Positions 6,943 to 8,206 of a stretch of 8,206 nucleotides of DNA are shown here, piece by piece. How positions within the stretch are numbered: the stretch's first letter is position 1; the number at the start of each line of letters is the position of its first letter. The notes below the pieces were generated by a model that saw nothing but the letters and a program-made list of their open reading frames with translations, was not told the origin of the DNA and ran no database searches. The translations under genes were made by a program, and so were the position numbers. The DNA comes from CAZTHK01 sp964613215 (lineage in GTDB: Bacteria > Krumholzibacteriota > Krumholzibacteriia > Krumholzibacteriales > CAZTHK01), in assembly GCA_964613215.1 (NCBI GenBank), contig CAZTHK010000041.1, forward strand, positions 1-8,206, written 5' to 3'.

Positions 6943-7947
6943 TTATTCTTCCCGTTTATGCTGCAGAAACAGCTCCGAGAGCATTTCCGGTCCGATGTTG
7001 GAGCCGCATATGATGATTGCCACCCTCTTGCCCCGGAATTGTTCCCGGTTTTTCAGAAGTGCCGCCACCGGTACCGCGGCGGCGCCTTCGATCAGCATGT
7101 GATGATCCCGTATAAACGAGAGCAGGGCCTCCCTGATCTCATCCTCTGAGACGGTTATGAACTGATCCACCAGCTTCTGGCAGAGGTGAAAGGTTATGGC
7201 ACCAGCTTCCAGTCCCCCCGCAGTACCCTCCGAAATGGTAGGCCGGGAGGGAACCTGCAGTATCCTGCCTTTTTCCACCGACCTTGCCATCACAGCGGAG
7301 TTTTGGGGGGAACATCCGACTACAGTTACCTCCGGTCTTCTCTCCTTGATGAAACCGGCCATGCCGGAGATGAGGCCGCCTCCGCCCACCGCCGCAAACA
7401 GGGCGTCGAACCGGCCGATATCCTCCTCCAGTTCCACTGCCATGGTTCCCTGCCCGGCGATTACCAGGGGATCATTGTAGGGTGAGATGTAGACACTTCC
7501 GGTTTTGCCGGCTTCCTCTCTGGCAAAGATCTCGGTGTCGGCATTGTCAGTTCCGTGGTACTTTATAATACCGCCCAGCCGTTCTATGGCTGCTGTCTTG
7601 CCGCGGGGAGTGTTCCGGGGGACATATATAGTGGCAGAATGGTTTAATCTGGAGAGGGCGTAAGCTACTGCCGCTCCATGGTTGCCGGTGGAAGCAGTGA
7701 TCACACCACGCTCTATCTCCTCTTCGGAGAGGGACAGAACCTTATTCAGGGCTCCCCTCAGCTTGAATGAACCGGTGTGTTGAAGGTTCTCCAGTTTGCA
7801 GTAAACATCCGCACCGGTCAGCTCGCTCAGGGGCAGGGAGTGTTCAAGATAGGTGTGCCTTAGGTGCGGCCGGATACGCTTTTCGGCTTCCCGCACCATC
7901 GAGGCGATGTATGGGGGATCAATTTTTTCTGGCTGATTCTGATTCAT
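6943..7947 (-). CDS. threonine/serine dehydratase-like PLP enzyme (fold type II)
   Basis: Cytoplasmic PLP enzyme of 334 residues, about the length of catabolic threonine dehydratases such as TdcB, with no C-terminal ACT-type regulatory domain. It shows the PLP lysine K62 in GSFKLRGA (59-66), the substrate-binding STGNHG (86-91), the glycine-rich phosphate loop GGGG (188-191), LIEGAAA (285-291) and the C-terminal CGSN (314-317) at the position usually SGGN/CGGN. The likely reaction is deamination of L-threonine or L-serine to a 2-oxo acid plus ammonia; racemases and hydroxyaspartate or hydroxyectoine-pathway dehydratases share this fold. The region after the glycine loop, GCSPQNSAVM (211-220), lacks the acidic metal ligands of serine racemase, and SEGTAGG (239-245) marks a separate subfamily. 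AGGT (7955-7958 on the minus strand) is seven bases before the ATG. The family is certain; the exact substrate is not. Confidence 0.9.
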   Translation of the reverse strand: MNQNQPEKIDPPYIASMVREAEKRIRPHLRHTYLEHSLPLSELTGADVYCKLENLQHTGSFKLRGALNKVLSLSEEEIERGVITASTGNHGAAVAYALSRLNHSATIYVPRNTPRGKTAAIERLGGIIKYHGTDNADTEIFAREEAGKTGSVYISPYNDPLVIAGQGTMAVELEEDIGRFDALFAAVGGGGLISGMAGFIKERRPEVTVVGCSPQNSAVMARSVEKGRILQVPSRPTISEGTAGGLEAGAITFHLCQKLVDQFITVSEDEIREALLSFIRDHHMLIEGAAAVPVAALLKNREQFRGKRVAIIICGSNIGPEMLSELFLQHKREE

Positions 7948-8060
7948 ATATATTACCTGCCGGATAATTTGTTTATATAAATCACAATATCAGAATGCAC
8001 CTGTAATACAGAGCGGGGTCCAAATCCCGGCAATAAATTAATATAACTGCCCAACGGATT

Positions 8061-8089
8061 ATTATTTATTAACCTGATTGATTTTGCAA
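8061..8089 (-). promoter_or_regulatory. weak candidate promoter of the dehydratase gene
   Basis: On the minus strand TTGCAA (8089-8084, four of six matches), a 17-base spacer and AATAAT (8066-8061, five of six). It would leave a leader of about 107 bases. The sequence is AT-rich enough for such matches to occur by chance. Confidence 0.35.
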
Positions 8090-8164
8090 GCTATTACCGG
8101 CGGTTTCTCCCCCGCTACGTGGACATGATGGGGTGGGGTATGATAAAATATAAGAGTCCACTCT

Positions 8165-8184
8165 AAAAAGTCCCCGCAGGGCTT
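8165..8184 (-). terminator. possible rho-independent terminator of a gene beyond the right edge
   Basis: On the minus strand AAGCCC, loop TGCG, then GGG-A-CTT with one bulged A, running into a run of five T (8169-8165). The stem is only six pairs, so it is modest. It would end a leftward transcript entering from outside the window. Confidence 0.35.
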
Positions 8185-8206
8185 GTTTAAGACGGAAATA
8201 TGATAT

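Larger units (their letters stand above)
7948..8206. other. intergenic region at the right edge, no gene seen
   Basis: AT-rich up to about 8090 and mixed beyond. It holds the ribosome site of the dehydratase gene (7955-7958), a weak leftward promoter candidate (8061-8089) and a possible leftward terminator (8165-8184). No open frame with a credible ribosome site was found. Confidence 0.6.

Overview
This window comes from a Gram-negative bacterium. The first gene encodes a secreted protein ending in an Omp85-type outer-membrane beta-barrel with a terminal phenylalanine, and all six genes have Shine-Dalgarno or promoter signals of bacterial type. Base composition is moderate, with many AGG, AGA, ATA and GGG codons. 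No gene here is a reliable phylum marker. The gene mix would suit an uncultivated deep-branching lineage, but that is a guess.

Layout. Bases 1-222 are an AT-rich leader with a near-consensus sigma70 promoter whose -10 box sits inside an inverted repeat. Then four genes run rightward, probably as one transcript: an exported beta-helix plus Omp85-like barrel protein (223-1956), an ABC-2 type ATPase (1966-2691), its membrane permease (2691-3500, overlapping by one base) and an exported FG-GAP/VCBS beta-propeller protein (3636-5219, after a 135-base gap). The 88-base gap at 5220-5307 separates this group from two leftward genes. The first is a stand-alone enzyme matching the aminotransferase domain of eukaryotic molybdenum-cofactor sulfurase (5308-6699). 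The second is a threonine/serine dehydratase-like PLP enzyme (6943-7947). Bases 7948-8206 have no gene, but hold a weak candidate promoter and a possible leftward terminator.

How the genes fit together. The rightward group looks like an envelope module: an inner-membrane ABC-2 exporter, an outer-membrane barrel, and a secreted propeller that could be a periplasmic or surface partner or cargo. This is inferred from gene order and predicted location. The two leftward PLP enzymes are oriented alike but do not share an obvious pathway. The sulfurase-like gene has its own excellent promoter and a leader of about 176 bases with three strong hairpins whose arms can also pair with one another, so it may be controlled through RNA structure.

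The items most worth following up are the POTRA-less beta-helix/Omp85 fusion and its operon, the structured leader, and the MOSC-less MOCOS-like sulfurase. No tRNA, rRNA, CRISPR array, insertion sequence or phage gene was seen.
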